Assembly (NCBI GenBank): GCA_011525625.1 | Contig: WYAX01000020.1 | Location: 62,001 to 126,000 of the forward strand | Length of the DNA stretch: 64,000 bases | Reading direction: 5' to 3' | Source: Nitrospira defluvii | GTDB lineage: Bacteria > Nitrospirota > Nitrospiria > Nitrospirales > Nitrospiraceae | Shown: piece after piece, positions 33,661-41,471 of the stretch | Layout: each line of letters starts with the position of its first letter | How positions within the stretch are numbered: the first letter of the stretch is position 1 | Program-made: the position numbers and the translations under genes | The notes under the pieces: model-generated | Database searches by the model: none | What the model was told of the DNA's origin: nothing | Seen by the model: only the letters and a program-made list of their open reading frames with translations

Positions 33661-34005
33661 CTAGTCGTCATCAGTTCTTTTCTTGTCAAATAAGTGATCT
33701 GGCAGTTGAGCCGCTGGAAGGATGGTCGGCGTCCTGCGCGGTAGCTGGCCGCGCTCCCATTCTGGCCGTCCATATTTCTCGCTAAAGTCTTGCTGAATGA
33801 TGATCGGCTGTTGTGGTTGCGCTCGTGTACAAGCCCAGACGATAGCAATGATCCATCCGAGAATGGTCCAGCCAGTGAGGAGGTTTAGGATAAATATGGC
33901 GAGCGTGTTGTGATGACTTCGCGCAGTGGCAACGATGGTAGGAAGGAAGTAGAGCATGAGTGACAGCCCTATGTAGGCGAGGCCTGCATACTCTTTCTCA
34001 CTCAT
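33661..34005 (-). CDS. Superinfection immunity family protein
   Basis: A 114-residue membrane protein with two hydrophobic segments. The block YFLPTIVATARSHHNTLAIFILNLLTGWTILGWIIAIVWACT is diagnostic of the Imm_superinfect family, named after the T4 Imm protein that blocks entry of DNA from related phages. The polar C-terminal tail is about 55 residues. It is on the opposite strand to most element genes, as expected for a protein made in the lysogenic state. Confidence 0.85.
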   Translation of the reverse strand: MSEKEYAGLAYIGLSLMLYFLPTIVATARSHHNTLAIFILNLLTGWTILGWIIAIVWACTRAQPQQPIIIQQDFSEKYGRPEWERGQLPRRTPTILPAAQLPDHLFDKKRTDDD

Positions 34006-34178
34006 ATTTCACCCCGGCTAGATTACGGCACAGTCTGCCGTTTAGTTGGCACGGCTCACACGTTGTCCATTATATGGTTCGGCACCGCATTTTGGAGGCG
34101 CGTCAATCGTGCGGTTTACGGATCGTGATAACCATTTGCTAATGCTGAAATGTGGTCCATGTGTTCCATGTGTGACAC

Positions 34179-34388
34179 TTAGGCCTTTTTTTTAGAGGTC
34201 GCGTACTTCTTCAAAAGATCCTTCAAGGCTTCCTCTATGAGCTCGTTGAACCTCCGGCGTTGTCGAAGTCCCAAGATTCTGACTTCCGTCAAAAGCTCGT
34301 GATCAACCCTCGCTCCTATCTGTTGTTTTGTTTTTTCTGCTTCTTCTTCGCCTGGCATGGCTGCGGACGATACTGAAGCATGGCGCAT
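34179..34388 (-). CDS. Small ribbon-helix-helix-type regulator
   Basis: A 69-residue basic protein with the pattern KQQIGARVDHELLTEVRILGLRQRRRFNELIEEALKDLL, typical of ribbon-helix-helix repressors or antitoxins. An internal ATG at codon 11 is an alternative start. It is divergent from a second small regulator, and a perfect palindrome lies between them. No toxin partner is recognised next to it. Confidence 0.65.
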   Translation of the reverse strand: MRHASVSSAAMPGEEEAEKTKQQIGARVDHELLTEVRILGLRQRRRFNELIEEALKDLLKKYATSKKKA

Positions 34389-34406
34389 GAGTCAAGTGAC
34401 ATGATT

Positions 34407-34424
34407 TGACACCATTCGGTGTCA
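34407..34424. promoter_or_regulatory. Perfect palindromic operator between divergent regulators
   Basis: TGACACC-ATTC-GGTGTCA has seven-base arms and a four-base centre. A smaller dyad GTCA-AG-TGAC lies at 34391-34400 and a TGTGACAC sequence near 34170. Position between two divergent small regulator genes suggests an operator controlling both. Confidence 0.65.
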
Positions 34425-34460
34425 CGTGGTAACAATATCACACCAGCACAGGAGACCATT

Positions 34461-34613
34461 ATGAAAATGACACGTCTTAACATCCAGCTCCCTTCATTGC
34501 TCAAGGCGAAGCTTGATGCTTTGCGCGCAGAGGGAATCACGGCGGCCGGCCTGATCCGGAACCTATTAACTCAACACTTCAACCAGGCTCAGAAGAGCCA
34601 GAAAGTAAGGTGA
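34461..34613 (+). CDS. 50-residue ribbon-helix-helix-type regulator
   Basis: The product MKMTRLNIQLPSLLKAKLDAL... ends with AAGLIRNLLTQHFNQ, a CopG/Arc-like beta-helix-helix pattern. It is divergent from the larger RHH-type gene and starts 36 bases beyond the palindrome. Its stop overlaps a GTG by GTGA, leading into the next gene. Confidence 0.6.
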   Translation: MKMTRLNIQLPSLLKAKLDALRAEGITAAGLIRNLLTQHFNQAQKSQKVR

Positions 34614-34618
34614 AGAGA

Positions 34619-34882
34619 ATGGCCACGGAAACTAGTATTTCCGCAGACATCATGGAAGAGGCGATCAAAGAGGGCAGAGACGGTTGGTATGTCACCCTTA
34701 GGATTGAAGGGTTGAAGGCGATGAAGTACGGGCCGTTCGAATCATTGCAGGTTGCGAAGAAGTGGTACGTCGATGCGATAGACGACTTGGATTACCGCCT
34801 CTACGAACAGGCCATGTTTGAGACGCGGTGTCGCAAGTTCGGGAAGGTATGCCGCTTGAACTCAGCTCAGAAAGGACGGTGA
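34619..34882 (+). CDS. 87-residue element protein
   Basis: The product has GWYVTLRIEGLKAMKYGPFESLQVAKKWYVDAIDDLDYRL. A GTG at 34610 overlapping the previous stop is an alternative start. It is acidic to neutral, without membrane segments. It is followed after four bases by another small gene with an almost identical ribosome-binding leader (GAAAGGACGGTGA). No family was recognised. Confidence 0.5.
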   Translation: MATETSISADIMEEAIKEGRDGWYVTLRIEGLKAMKYGPFESLQVAKKWYVDAIDDLDYRLYEQAMFETRCRKFGKVCRLNSAQKGR

Positions 34883-34886
34883 TTCC

Positions 34887-35084
34887 ATGGCGAAACCACA
34901 TGTGAATTACGAGGTTGTTCGGGATGTTCCAGGCTATCCATTCGACCCGTGCGGCTATCAGTCAAGCAGTCTTAGGGACGCACAAAAAGAACTCAGGCAA
35001 GTGCGGCGGCACTACCCTGAAGCCTACTTAGCACGAGTGGAATATAGCCGTTACCCGAGTAAGACATCCAAGAAAGGACGGTGA
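34887..35084 (+). CDS. 65-residue element protein
   Basis: A basic protein (YQSSSLRDAQKELRQVRRHYPEAYLARVEYSRYPSKTSKKGR) with AAAGGACGGTGA upstream. It ends in KGR like its upstream neighbour, because the shared leader sequence is also coding there. The function is unknown. Confidence 0.5.
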   Translation: MAKPHVNYEVVRDVPGYPFDPCGYQSSSLRDAQKELRQVRRHYPEAYLARVEYSRYPSKTSKKGR

Positions 35085-35087
35085 CGC

Positions 35088-35402
35088 ATGTCTGAATCAG
35101 TACGAGCGAAACTTTCAGATATCAACCTGAAAGCGCTTCTCTTGTCGGAAGAAGCAGGTGCAGTTGCCAAGCTGTTTGATAACTTCGCTGACCAGATCGA
35201 GCTGAATCCTGGCGCTGTGATGAGTGACGTAGACCATGAGAAAGGCATGTACTGCCTTGTCCGGGGTATGTCAAAGCACTTCCAAACAGAATTCGAGAAA
35301 TTCGCCGAAGAAGTGGAAGGCGTAAAGGCGAGTTTATGGAAAGAGCCCAAAGGGAAAAAGGTAGCCAAGGGGGTAGCAGATGGCCAAGAAAGAAAAGCCT
35401 AA
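35088..35402 (+). CDS. 104-residue element protein
   Basis: The product begins MSESVRAKLSDINLKALLLSEEAGAVAKLFDNFADQIEL and ends in a lysine-rich tail. Its ribosome-binding leader (AAAGGACGGTGA) repeats that of the previous gene. The last 23 bases overlap the next gene in another frame. It has no recognised family. Confidence 0.5.
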   Translation: MSESVRAKLSDINLKALLLSEEAGAVAKLFDNFADQIELNPGAVMSDVDHEKGMYCLVRGMSKHFQTEFEKFAEEVEGVKASLWKEPKGKKVAKGVADGQERKA

Positions 35403-35604
35403 AGCCGGCCGCTTTGTTCATATTGAGTTTCCCGCGGAAGGTATCAGCAGACAGGCTGATGTTGCCTTTAAGCTGTCTGCCTTGCACGCATTCGCTTTAG
35501 AGCTCAACGTCCATAGCCAAGTCAAAGTCTCATACACCGGAATGTCTGAGTCGAGTGAAGGAAAAGAACCACCAAAGGATACCGGCCTCCGGCTCGTGAA
35601 ATAA
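35380..35604 (+). CDS. 74-residue element protein
   Basis: A small basic-to-neutral protein (RFVHIEFPAEGISRQADVAFKLSALHAFALELNVHSQVKVSY) that starts inside the previous gene, preceded by AAGGGGG. The pattern suggests a small beta-alpha fold. The function is unknown. Confidence 0.5.
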   Translation: MAKKEKPKAGRFVHIEFPAEGISRQADVAFKLSALHAFALELNVHSQVKVSYTGMSESSEGKEPPKDTGLRLVK

Positions 35605-35623
35605 CCCACAGGAAAGGACAATC

Positions 35624-35875
35624 ATGCCTAGCAAAGACTTCCGGATGAATCCAGCGGTGATCTCAGAAATTCAGGCGGTCATTCGAAAGCTACGGCAAGG
35701 GCTCGATGACCTTGCAGAAGTCTGTCTCAAGATTGAAAGACTGGATCCGGCGAATACCACGTTCAAAGAATTCGACGTTGCCGGGAAGCGATTCCATGGG
35801 GTGCTTGAGCCTATCGTTACGAGCATGGTCGCTGTTGACACGTTGGCTACCAAGTTGGAAGCCAAATACCACTAG
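35624..35875 (+). CDS. 83-residue element protein
   Basis: A helical protein (VISEIQAVIRKLRQGLDDLAEVCLKIERLD) preceded by GGAAAGGACAATC. It lies 39 bases before the integrase gene in the same direction and may be cotranscribed. The function is unknown. Confidence 0.5.
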   Translation: MPSKDFRMNPAVISEIQAVIRKLRQGLDDLAEVCLKIERLDPANTTFKEFDVAGKRFHGVLEPIVTSMVAVDTLATKLEAKYH

Positions 35876-35914
35876 CGGGACGGATTCACAATCAAACGAT
35901 CTTCTGAGGTATCT

Positions 35915-37060
35915 ATGCGCGGCCACATCTTTCAACGATCGGAAGGCAGCTGGACTATTGTGCTCGACATCGGCCGGAAAGTGAATCCGGCCACGGGCAA
36001 ATTGAAACGCATCCAGAAGTGGAAGACGGTTCGAGGGACTAAGAAAGAGGCTCAAGCCGAATTAACAAACATGCTTCATAATTTGAGCCGCGGGCAAGTG
36101 ATCAGTCCATCACGCATGACCCTTGGAGAATGGCTGGAGGAATGGCTGAAATCGGCGATCCAGCCGCACAAACGCCTCAGGACCTATGAAACCTATCGAT
36201 CCGTTATAGAACGTCATCTGAAGCCCGTTTTGGGCCAATATCGGCTCTGTGATTTGAGGGCTAGCCATCTTCAGGCCTATTACCAGTCTGAAAAGGTCGC
36301 GCCGGCCACTCTGCAGCAGCATCACACGATTCTACATAGTGCCTTGAAAGCGGCCACCATGCAGGATCTGATACCCCGAAACGCGGCATCGCTGGTGATA
36401 GGGAAACCCCGGCGCAGGGATGGACACGAAAACATCCTTCAGAACTGCTGGGAGCCTGAAGAGGCGAGAAAGTTCCTCGACACGGCTAAGGCGCATAGCA
36501 CGCATGCAGCCGCGCTGTACTCGTTGGCCCTGGATAGCGGAGCCAGAAAAGCAGAGCTCTGTGGGTTGAAATGGTCGGAGGTCGATATTGAACGACGATC
36601 TATCTCAATCGTGCGCCAGCTGGTGAAGGTCCGGGAAGAGCCATTATTTGGCCCACCGAAGAACGGGAAATCCCGGACCGTTCAGCTAGACGAAAAGACA
36701 ATCGAGGTCTTGAGGAAACAGAAGGCTGCACAAGCCGCTCAAAAACTGCTTCTTGGAACGTCCTATAGAGACCATGGCCTAGTTTTTTCGCGCGACTTCG
36801 GGCAACCCCTCACCTTGAATAATATCGGTCAACGGGAATTTGCCAGGCTTATTAAAGCGTCCGGCGTGAAGCCGATCACGTTTCATGGCCTTCGGCACAC
36901 ATGCGCGACCTTGGCACTCAAGGAAGGGGTTCCGGTGAAGGTGGTATCAGAACGACTAGGACACAAGCGGATCGAGATTACATTGAACGTGTACGCGCAT
37001 GCCCTACCCTCCATGCAGCAGGAAGCGGCGGCAAAACTGGGGCGATTGCTGCACGGTTAG
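35915..37060 (+). CDS. int: Tyrosine-type site-specific integrase
   Basis: A 381-residue phage integrase. The N-terminal part carries an AP2-like DNA-binding region (residues 1-60), then a core-binding SAM-like domain (TLGEWLEEWLKSAIQ) and the catalytic domain. The catalytic set is complete: R211 in DSGARKAEL, H324 and R327 in FHGLRHT, H350 in RLGHKR and the nucleophile Y360. The gene ends 66 bases before the tRNA-Leu attachment site, the expected place for an integrase using that site. Confidence 0.95.
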   Translation: MRGHIFQRSEGSWTIVLDIGRKVNPATGKLKRIQKWKTVRGTKKEAQAELTNMLHNLSRGQVISPSRMTLGEWLEEWLKSAIQPHKRLRTYETYRSVIERHLKPVLGQYRLCDLRASHLQAYYQSEKVAPATLQQHHTILHSALKAATMQDLIPRNAASLVIGKPRRRDGHENILQNCWEPEEARKFLDTAKAHSTHAAALYSLALDSGARKAELCGLKWSEVDIERRSISIVRQLVKVREEPLFGPPKNGKSRTVQLDEKTIEVLRKQKAAQAAQKLLLGTSYRDHGLVFSRDFGQPLTLNNIGQREFARLIKASGVKPITFHGLRHTCATLALKEGVPVKVVSERLGHKRIEITLNVYAHALPSMQQEAAAKLGRLLHG

Positions 37061-37125
37061 CGGATTGTTTGCAATCTAAAGGCTTGAACGGTCTAAACCA
37101 CTGACAAATTTACAGTTTAGGGGGT

Positions 37126-37143
37126 ATGGTGCCGAAGCCGGGA
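37126..37143. repeat. attR, attachment repeat inside tRNA-Leu 3' end
   Basis: An 18-bp sequence identical to 25415-25432. It covers the CCA end, the discriminator and the 3' acceptor arm of the tRNA, so integration regenerates the tRNA gene. Confidence 0.88.
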
Positions 37144-37213
37144 GTTGAACCCGGATACCCTTACGGGCGCTGGTACCTGAAACCAGTGCGTCTGCCAGTT
37201 CCGCCACTTCGGC
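37127..37213 (-). tRNA. tRNA-Leu (anticodon CAG)
   Basis: An 87-nucleotide tRNA with a seven-base acceptor stem GCCGAAG/CTTCGGC, an encoded CCA end, the anticodon loop TTCAGGT with anticodon CAG, a long variable arm typical of leucine tRNAs and a T-arm CCGGGTTCAACTCCCGG. It is the integration site of the element. Confidence 0.95.
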
Positions 37214-37230
37214 TCGGGGAATGAAGGGGG

Positions 37231-37259
37231 ATTATCGCTGATCGATTTCAACCCGTCAA
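37231..37259 (-). promoter_or_regulatory. Promoter of tRNA-Leu
   Basis: On the minus strand TTGACG (37254-37259), a 17-bp spacer and GATAAT (37231-37236) lie 18 bases before the tRNA. This is a strong vegetative-type promoter. Confidence 0.75.
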
Positions 37260-37302
37260 GGTGAGCCCGGGAAAATCTCCGGAGGATTACCGATGCCGCC
37301 TG

Positions 37303-38778
37303 TCATCCGGCCGAGAGCAGCTCGACGTCGAGAGCCCAGGCACCGCGCGGAACGACCTCCCGCAGATCGCCGCTTAGCACAATCCGTTCACGCACCAGTC
37401 CTGCGGCGGCCAGCAAGAAGGGACATCGAATACGAGGAGCCTCGTCGGCAATCAGCACATCGAACCGTACCTTGCGAAACAAGGGATCGGCAGCGACGCG
37501 TGCGGCTGTCGTGACGATCACCCGCCGGTTCTGCACAAATGCCTGCCGGTTCGTATCTTCCTGAGCCGCGAGCAACTCGCGGATCTTTTTCGTCCCGCCT
37601 AAACGGACCACATCGTCCTTCAGTTCGGCAAACTCCGGCTTCATCTCCTTCGGAACCGTCGCTTCGGGAATGAGTTCGTCGATACGCTGCTTGGCGATGT
37701 CGACCTCCTTCCGGAGCCCGGCGCTATACCGTTCGTAGATGACTTTGTACTCGCGCAACGACTCCACATTCTTGCCCACCGCCTGCATGGACAGGCGCGT
37801 CCAGATGGGGAGTTGTTCATACTGGGCCAAGGTCGCATCGATTTCCTTGATCTTGGCTTGGTATTCGCTCAATTGGGTCACCAGGCGCCACTCCAACAGA
37901 CGCACCTCATCGAGATCCTTTTGTTTCTGGGCTTTATGCGCGAGAATCGGGGTGAGTTCCCGGAACCGATCATACTTCTTGCGAAGTGCGGCCTTGTCGG
38001 ATCGCGATTTCGCGTAAAACTGATGCATCTGCGATTCGAACCCCAATTCCGACAAGGGAATACCGCCACTTTCTTTGCTGATGGCTACCTCATACCGACT
38101 CAGCCAGCTCTTAAACGTGAGACCGGCCGCCTTCATCGCCCGTGCGGCCACCAACGTGACGGCATCGGCGCTCTGATGATCCGCCGTCACCAGCAGGATG
38201 CGCTTATTTCCACGAATGAGTTCGATCACCAGCGTGGCCAGCCTCTGTCGGCGCGCCGTCAGATCGTCGAGCCAGAGGGGCGTGAGGACCGATGTCGGCG
38301 TCATGGCCTGGAGCGCGCCACGATCTCCCGATTGCCCTGCTTCCAGGATCGGTAGGAGCCGTTCCGCCGGCCCCAAGGTGTACGACGAGCCGGCCTTGCT
38401 CATTTCTGCCAGGCGACGACTGGCCGTAAGTGCCAATCCGCTCGTGTCCGGAACCAACGTGGCGCTTGGCACCATATCTCCGATCGCGTCGAACACCTGG
38501 AGTACCAGACGCGGCCCGTCTTGGCACAAGATAATGCCTTCCGTCGGCTCCGATTCCTCTCCCAGCAGCAGCGTGACCGACAAGTCGGCTCCGATCGCCA
38601 CATCCTGCGGCACATAAAACTCGTACAGATGCAGATTCCCGACCGTCTGAAGCAACCGACCACGCTCGACCGTCACCGGCTGATCGCGCCCTGTTTCTGT
38701 GAGGCGCGCGGCGTCGCGTTCAAGCGTCACAGCCAATTGTTCGAGCAGATCCGGCAAAGAGCCGGGCATAGCAACCAT
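37303..38778 (-). CDS. Degenerate superfamily 1 helicase-like protein
   Basis: A 491-residue protein. The C-terminal part has FDVLIADEAPRIRCPFLLAAAGLVRERIVLSGDLREVVP, like the Walker B (DEAx) and GDxxQ motif III of Upf1-type helicases. The expected Walker A GxPGTGKT is missing; the equivalent region reads TARRQRLATLVIELIRGNKRILLVTAD. The middle has a long coiled coil (residues about 260-390). The second helicase domain is also absent. An upstream ATG would add 22 residues. It may be a non-hydrolysing relative. Confidence 0.6.
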   Translation of the reverse strand: MVAMPGSLPDLLEQLAVTLERDAARLTETGRDQPVTVERGRLLQTVGNLHLYEFYVPQDVAIGADLSVTLLLGEESEPTEGIILCQDGPRLVLQVFDAIGDMVPSATLVPDTSGLALTASRRLAEMSKAGSSYTLGPAERLLPILEAGQSGDRGALQAMTPTSVLTPLWLDDLTARRQRLATLVIELIRGNKRILLVTADHQSADAVTLVAARAMKAAGLTFKSWLSRYEVAISKESGGIPLSELGFESQMHQFYAKSRSDKAALRKKYDRFRELTPILAHKAQKQKDLDEVRLLEWRLVTQLSEYQAKIKEIDATLAQYEQLPIWTRLSMQAVGKNVESLREYKVIYERYSAGLRKEVDIAKQRIDELIPEATVPKEMKPEFAELKDDVVRLGGTKKIRELLAAQEDTNRQAFVQNRRVIVTTAARVAADPLFRKVRFDVLIADEAPRIRCPFLLAAAGLVRERIVLSGDLREVVPRGAWALDVELLSAG

Positions 38779-39017
38779 AACTCGTCGTACTCCCGACTGT
38801 GGTCCGGGGCGCGGAAGAGCAAGCTCCAGCCTTTGCGGCGACATCCACCGCCGAACCGGGAGCGTATCTTAAAGAGTTACGAAAGACCCTGTCCAGCCGG
38901 GTCGTCTGCTGACTCTGCCGGATCCGACCGGCTCACGGTCGCACAGCCGCGCTGTCAACACATCCGTTCCGCTTGGGAGCGCCCACAAGAAATCCCACAC
39001 CGGCAGCTCGGGATCAA

Positions 39018-39046
39018 TTGACTTTTGCCCAGCCCGTCAGTATGCT
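39018..39046 (+). promoter_or_regulatory. Promoter of the rplI-glyA-nrdR run
   Basis: TTGACT (39018-39023), a 17-bp spacer and TATGCT (39041-39046) lie about 30 bases before the rplI start, which itself has AGAAGGAG upstream. Confidence 0.6.
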
Positions 39047-39076
39047 TTTTCCCTTTCCAACAGAAGGAGTTGCAGT

Positions 39077-39553
39077 ATGAAGGTGATTCTCCAGGAAACA
39101 CTCGAAGGCGTGGGCGATCTCGGCGATCTTTTGGACGTCTCCAACGGGTTTGCCCGGAACTACCTCCTGCCTCGCAAGAAGGCTGTGGAAGCCAATAGCC
39201 GGAACATCAAAGAATTCGAACATGCGAAGCGCTCCGCCGCCGAGAAAGCCAAAAAGGAAAAGCTGGAAATCGAGGCTCACGGCAAGAAGATGTCGACCGT
39301 GTCCATCACGATCGCAGCCCAGGTCGGCAAAGACGACAAAATGTTCGGGTCGGTGACGGCGAAGGACATCGCAGAAGGTCTGGCCGAACAAGGCTTTACC
39401 GTGGACCGTCGCAAGATTCAGCTCGCGCAGCCCATCAAGGAACTGGGTACCCACGCGATTGCCGTGAAGCTCCCGCGCGAAGTGACTGCCACGATCGCCG
39501 TGCACGTGGTCAAGAAACAAGACGAGACAGAAGAAGCCGCTCCCACGGCCTAA
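39077..39553 (+). CDS. rplI: 50S ribosomal protein L9
   Basis: A 158-residue ribosomal protein with the diagnostic N-terminus [36 protein letters not shown] and the C-terminal rRNA-binding domain. The C-terminal tail is extended and acidic ([13 protein letters not shown]). It heads a rightward set with glyA and nrdR; the usual rpsF, ssb and rpsR genes are not adjacent here. Confidence 0.97.
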   Translation: MKVILQETLEGVGDLGDLLDVSNGFARNYLLPRKKAVEANSRNIKEFEHAKRSAAEKAKKEKLEIEAHGKKMSTVSITIAAQVGKDDKMFGSVTAKDIAEGLAEQGFTVDRRKIQLAQPIKELGTHAIAVKLPREVTATIAVHVVKKQDETEEAAPTA

Positions 39554-39606
39554 TCCGCGATGCGATGACGCGTGGCCGCCGGACCGGGACCACGCTCGGA
39601 GGAAAC

Positions 39607-40884
39607 ATGCAGGATCTGATCGGGTCATTGGACGCGTTGAAGTCAACCGACCTGGAAACGTACGAAGCCATCGTGGCCGAAGAACAACGGCAACGGGATA
39701 AGTTGCTGCTGATTGCGTCGGAAAACTTTGCGAGTCCTGCCGTGCTGGCCGCTCAGGGCAGCCTGATGACCAATAAGTATGCGGAAGGGTACCCTGGCAA
39801 ACGCTACTATGGCGGATGCCAGCATGTCGATACGGTCGAACGCCTCGCGATCGACCGTGCCAAGCAGATCTTCGGGGCAGAACACGTCAACGTGCAACCG
39901 CACTCAGGATCGCAAGCCAACATGGCCGCCTACCTGGCCGTGCTGAAACCCGGCGACACCATCCTCGGCCTCGACCTCGCGCAAGGGGGGCACCTCACCC
40001 ACGGCAGCAAGGTGAACTTTTCCGGCATCATTTTCCGAGCGTTTTCTTACGGGGTGGACCGGCAGACGGAAACCATCGACTATGCCGCGGTCCGCAAGAT
40101 CGCCGAAGAATGTCGTCCGCGCATGCTGGTCGTCGGCGCCAGCGCCTATGCCCGCACCCTCGATTTTGCCAAGTTCCAAGAAATCGCCAAGTCGGTCGGT
40201 GCCTATCTGTTGGTGGACATTGCGCACATTGCCGGATTGATCGCAGCAGGCTTGCATCCCAACCCTGTTCCCTATGCAGACTTCGTGACCACCACCACGC
40301 ATAAGACCCTCCGAGGCCCACGCGGCGGCGTCACCATGTGCAAAGCCGAGCACGCCAAGGCCGTCGACAAGATTATTTTCCCGGGCCTGCAAGGCGGCCC
40401 GCTCATGCATGTCATCGCCGCCAAAGCCGTCGCCTTCAAGGAAGCCATGTCTCCCGCGTTCAAGCGCTACCAGCAACAGGTGGTGGCCAACGCCCGCACG
40501 TTGGCACAGGGGCTGATCGAACGCGGCTACAAGATCGTGTCGGGTGGAACCGATACGCACCTGATGTTGGTCAATCTGACCCCCAAGGGTATCACGGGAA
40601 AAGAAGCCGACGCCGCCTTGGATGCTGCCGGCATCATCGTCAACAAGAACGCCATCCCCTACGATGAAAAACCGCCTGCCGTGTCCAGCGGCATCCGGAT
40701 CGGGAGTCCTATCGTATCCACGCGAGGAATGCGTGAGGCCGAGATGCGCGAAATTGTGACGCTAGTCGATCGGGTCTTGCAGCATCCTCAAGACCAACAG
40801 GTGCAGAACGAGGTCCGTGCGCAGGCGAAGACATTGTGCAACCGTTTCCCCATCTTTCATGCCTACGATTCGTCTCCCGCTTAG
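39607..40884 (+). CDS. glyA: Serine hydroxymethyltransferase
   Basis: A 425-residue PLP enzyme that interconverts serine and glycine and charges tetrahydrofolate with one-carbon units. The PLP lysine lies in [14 protein letters not shown], and [14 protein letters not shown] is the substrate-site block. The ATG at 39607 is preceded by GGAGGAAAC; a longer start at 39565 would add a basic, unrelated stretch. It is followed after 15 bases by nrdR. Confidence 0.97.
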   Translation: MQDLIGSLDALKSTDLETYEAIVAEEQRQRDKLLLIASENFASPAVLAAQGSLMTNKYAEGYPGKRYYGGCQHVDTVERLAIDRAKQIFGAEHVNVQPHSGSQANMAAYLAVLKPGDTILGLDLAQGGHLTHGSKVNFSGIIFRAFSYGVDRQTETIDYAAVRKIAEECRPRMLVVGASAYARTLDFAKFQEIAKSVGAYLLVDIAHIAGLIAAGLHPNPVPYADFVTTTTHKTLRGPRGGVTMCKAEHAKAVDKIIFPGLQGGPLMHVIAAKAVAFKEAMSPAFKRYQQQVVANARTLAQGLIERGYKIVSGGTDTHLMLVNLTPKGITGKEADAALDAAGIIVNKNAIPYDEKPPAVSSGIRIGSPIVSTRGMREAEMREIVTLVDRVLQHPQDQQVQNEVRAQAKTLCNRFPIFHAYDSSPA

Positions 40885-40899
40885 GCAGGACGTTCGCCA

Positions 40900-41364
40900 G
40901 TGAAGTGTCCTTTCTGCGACGATGTCGAGGACAAAGTCGTCGACTCGCGGATGGCCAAGGAAGGTGAGGTCATCCGTCGGCGGCGCGAATGCCTGTCGTG
41001 CAAACGCCGGTACACCACATACGAACGAGTCGAAGAAACCATGCCGGCCGTCGTGAAGAAAGATGGACGACGAGAGCCATTCGATCGAAGCAAGATTGTC
41101 TCGGGATTGAAGAAGGCCTGCGAGAAACGGCCGATCAGCACCGCGACCATCGAAGCCGTCACCGACCGTATCGAAAAACGCATCCAGGATATGGGGGAAA
41201 CTGAAATCGAGAGCACCGCCGTCGGCGAGGAAGTGATGAAGGAACTGTCCCAGCTCGATCAGGTGGCCTACGTGCGATTCGCCTCGGTGTACCGAGAGTT
41301 TAAGGATATCGACCAGTTCATGGACGAGATCAAATCTCTGGCCCAGCAGCGCCGGGAACGTTAG
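40900..41364 (+). CDS. nrdR: Transcriptional repressor NrdR
   Basis: A 154-residue repressor of ribonucleotide reductase genes. The zinc ribbon ([17 protein letters not shown] ... [17 protein letters not shown]) and the ATP-cone domain ([28 protein letters not shown]) are complete. The start is GTG. It senses dATP/ATP and binds NrdR boxes; no ribonucleotide reductase gene lies in the window. Confidence 0.96.
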   Translation: MKCPFCDDVEDKVVDSRMAKEGEVIRRRRECLSCKRRYTTYERVEETMPAVVKKDGRREPFDRSKIVSGLKKACEKRPISTATIEAVTDRIEKRIQDMGETEIESTAVGEEVMKELSQLDQVAYVRFASVYREFKDIDQFMDEIKSLAQQRRER

Positions 41365-41471
41365 CCCCTCCCCTCTTTCTCGCTGCGTCGAATTGATTCG
41401 TTCAGTGTCAGTCCGGACAGAAACGAGGCAGCAACCGCGGAGCGACCTCCGTTCCACCATTGCCGACACAC

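Larger units (their letters stand above)
25415..37143. mobile_element. 11.7-kb integrated phage-like element in tRNA-Leu
   Basis: The boundaries are an 18-bp direct repeat (ATGGTGCCGAAGCCGGGA) at 25415-25432 and 37126-37143; the right copy is the 3' end of an intact tRNA-Leu. Inside are a tyrosine integrase next to the tRNA, an excisionase-like protein, replication genes, tail-type genes, a superinfection-immunity protein and small regulators. Codon and base use appear more AT-rich than the flanks. No terminase, portal, major capsid or lysis genes are recognised, so it is a remnant, a satellite or a tail-only element. Confidence 0.85.
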
